This document shows, one piece after another, positions 14,957 to 16,522 of a stretch of 16,522 nt of DNA (position 1 is its first letter; each line of letters starts with the position of its first letter). The notes beneath the pieces are model-generated. The model searched no databases and was not told the origin of the DNA. It saw only the letters and a program-made list of their open reading frames with translations. The DNA is from Bacteroidaceae bacterium (lineage in GTDB: Bacteria; Bacteroidota; Bacteroidia; Bacteroidales; Bacteroidaceae), in the NCBI GenBank assembly GCA_016292545.1, contig JAEDIG010000053.1, positions 1 to 16,522 on the forward strand. The letters are read 5' to 3'. Made by a program: the position numbers and the translations under genes.

Positions 14957-16522
14957 TCATTGTCTCTTGGGGTTCTTGTTCCAGTGGTACACCAGATGGA
15001 GCATCACGTAATGGGGCAGGGAGCGGTACCATGTTTCGGTGCGGCCCTGCGCATTGACCGTGTACTGCGTGCTGGAAAGCTGGTGCAGCAGGTCGAAGGC
15101 CTCCACCCGGGCTATGAGTTTCCCCTTCAGGAAGGGCTGGCTCAGCGAGGCGTTCAGCACGAAGTCGTCCGTGTTGAGGGCGCTGCTGCCGTAGCCCCGG
15201 CGGCTGTACATCTTCATATCGGCCGAGAAGGTGGTCTTCAGGCGCGGAAGGGTGTAGCGGCCCGAGAGCCCGTACTGCCAGTCGATGGCGTTGAGGGTGG
15301 AGAAGTCGCGCATACGGCCTTCGCTGTGACGCCAGTCTGCGTCACCCGTGGCACGCAGGCTGAGCGGGCCTCTTTCATATTGCAGGTAGGTGTTCTCGTG
15401 GAGCGTAAGGATGTTCACTGCATTCTCGCAGCTTTCGGTCTGGTCCTCAAAGAGGACGTGGTCCACACTGTGGTCCAGGCGGGCTGTGAGGTTACTCTGC
15501 CACGTCCAGCGGTTCTGCCTGTCCAGGAGGCGCGTGAAGACCATCTTGCCGTCCACATGGTAGTTGCCGTGCACGTTGACGGGGCGATAGGTACAGACTG
15601 TCGTCTGGGGATTGTAGGTGACTGACTGGGAGATGTCGCGGTGGCGGTATTCCGCCGAAGCGCCCACATGAAGGATGCGCTGGTACTTGCGGCCACGAGC
15701 CCGCGTACGGCTGTAGTAATCGGCCTTCAGCGTGGTTCCCCAGTTTCCTTTCAGCCCGGGATTGCCCAGCTTCACCACCAGCGGTGTGGCATCGTCCTGA
15801 TAGCTGATACGGTCATAGAGGGACACATCGTCGAAATGATTGGACACATTGAACTGCAGGTCGTGGTTATAGGTCCCCTTCGGGAAGAAACGGTATTTTA
15901 CACTGGCATAGCGCTGGAAACCGGACCGCTTGGCCAGGGTGTCCAGCACGCCGCGCTGGTAGTCCAGCGACTGATGGGAGTAGGTAAACGTGTAATTGCA
16001 GTCCCACCGCTCATAGGGGTAGCCAAGAGTCATTATGCTGTCGGGCTTTAGAATCTCTGACTTTTGGAAGGTCAGCTGGGTTCGGGACCTTTGACGCTTG
16101 AGGCGGCTGGTGTAGGAGTTGCGGGGGTCCGTGAGGGATGTGAGGGCGTCCAGTTGCGATGGCAGGAACAATGTATCGGGATGGTAAAGCCAGTCGTGGG
16201 CCCGCTCGCCCATGATGTTTACGGTTTCCCATAAATAAATGCGGCTTCCCTTCTTCATCGAGAAGCAATGCATTCCTGTAATGTCCAGTTCCGTGGATGA
16301 ATGGGAAATGTCATCCGTATTGTACTGGCCGGAAGGAGAGGGCACCTCAAAACTGTATTTCCGCGCCTGTTCCGTTTTGTCCTGCTTGTGGGTCAGGTTG
16401 GTCCAGAGCGATGCAACATGCACTTTGCCCACCTTCAGGTTGTTCTCCAGGCCCACATGTCCATTCCATGAATGCCCGTTGCTGATGCCGCCCTCCCGCA
16501 AGCGGGTGAGCAGTGTGTCACC
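14957..16522 (-). CDS. Outer-membrane beta-barrel protein, partial (start beyond the window)
   Basis: The frame is open to the right edge; the residue at 16501 would be a TTG codon inside the gene, and GDTLLTRLREGG continues upstream. About 520 residues are visible. They consist of alternating amphipathic strands with many Tyr, Trp and Arg, for example GLENNLKVGKVHVASLWTNL, KLGNPGLKGNWGTTLKADYY and GLSGRYTLPRLKTTFSADMK. It ends in LPHYVMLHLVYHWNKNPKRQ, resembling the OMP_b-brl family of TonB-receptor-like barrels. No plug domain is in view because the N-terminal part is missing. Such barrels are often encoded with C39-peptidase exporters and HlyD-type adaptors in Bacteroidetes peptide-export operons, which fits the exporter remnant 19 nt downstream. 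The exact substrate is unknown. Confidence 0.82.
   Translation of the reverse strand, partial: GDTLLTRLREGGISNGHSWNGHVGLENNLKVGKVHVASLWTNLTHKQDKTEQARKYSFEVPSPSGQYNTDDISHSSTELDITGMHCFSMKKGSRIYLWETVNIMGERAHDWLYHPDTLFLPSQLDALTSLTDPRNSYTSRLKRQRSRTQLTFQKSEILKPDSIMTLGYPYERWDCNYTFTYSHQSLDYQRGVLDTLAKRSGFQRYASVKYRFFPKGTYNHDLQFNVSNHFDDVSLYDRISYQDDATPLVVKLGNPGLKGNWGTTLKADYYSRTRARGRKYQRILHVGASAEYRHRDISQSVTYNPQTTVCTYRPVNVHGNYHVDGKMVFTRLLDRQNRWTWQSNLTARLDHSVDHVLFEDQTESCENAVNILTLHENTYLQYERGPLSLRATGDADWRHSEGRMRDFSTLNAIDWQYGLSGRYTLPRLKTTFSADMKMYSRRGYGSSALNTDDFVLNASLSQPFLKGKLIARVEAFDLLHQLSSTQYTVNAQGRTETWYRSLPHYVMLHLVYHWNKNPKRQ

Noticed and set aside
1..16522. CRISPR array, tRNA, rRNA, insertion sequence or integrase
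   Set aside because: No regularly spaced repeats, cloverleaf-like conserved boxes, transposase motifs or terminal inverted repeats were seen on either strand by eye.

Overview
The window is almost certainly chromosomal DNA from a Bacteroidales bacterium, possibly a GC-rich Prevotella or Bacteroides relative; the genus cannot be fixed from this sequence. The evidence is the TTTG / TAnnTTTG promoter pattern, lipoproteins with short signal peptides, BtuG- and BtuH-type surface proteins, and an outer-membrane beta-barrel next to a C39-peptidase exporter relic. All supportable genes lie on the minus strand, so transcription runs from high to low coordinates.

The centre of the window (about 12816 down to 2519) is a vitamin B12 (cobalamin) acquisition locus. 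A near-perfect Bacteroidetes promoter (12786-12816) drives a cobalamin riboswitch (about 12620-12780). The riboswitch leads a tightly packed operon: a DUF4465 BtuH-like surface lipoprotein, a BtuG-like beta-propeller lipoprotein, a two-PKD-domain lipoprotein of unknown role, a BtuB-like TonB-dependent receptor, a BtuF-like binding lipoprotein and a BtuC-like permease. After a 134-nt gap with its own weak promoter signal come a secreted GH20 beta-N-acetylhexosaminidase and, sharing one base with its stop codon, the BtuD-like ATPase that the permease needs. The expected route is capture at the cell surface (BtuH, BtuG), passage through the outer membrane (BtuB), hand-over in the periplasm (BtuF) and ATP-driven import (BtuC, BtuD). 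The PKD lipoprotein and the GH20 enzyme are the parts this model does not explain.

Downstream (2394 to the left edge) lies an adenosylcobalamin-dependent class II ribonucleotide reductase, a direct consumer of the imported vitamin. It is broken by a frameshift at about 667-681 and runs off the window.

Upstream of the B12 locus, 12926-14371 is an AT-richer gene for an AAA ATPase with a C-terminal nuclease-like DUF234 region. It has its own promoter and sits just after a strong rho-independent terminator (14422-14470). Right of this, 14537-16522 holds the tail of an outer-membrane beta-barrel protein followed by a decayed C39-peptidase ABC exporter. These look like the end of a peptide (RiPP or bacteriocin-like) export operon that has lost its exporter by internal deletions.

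No tRNA, rRNA, CRISPR array, insertion sequence or transposase was seen.
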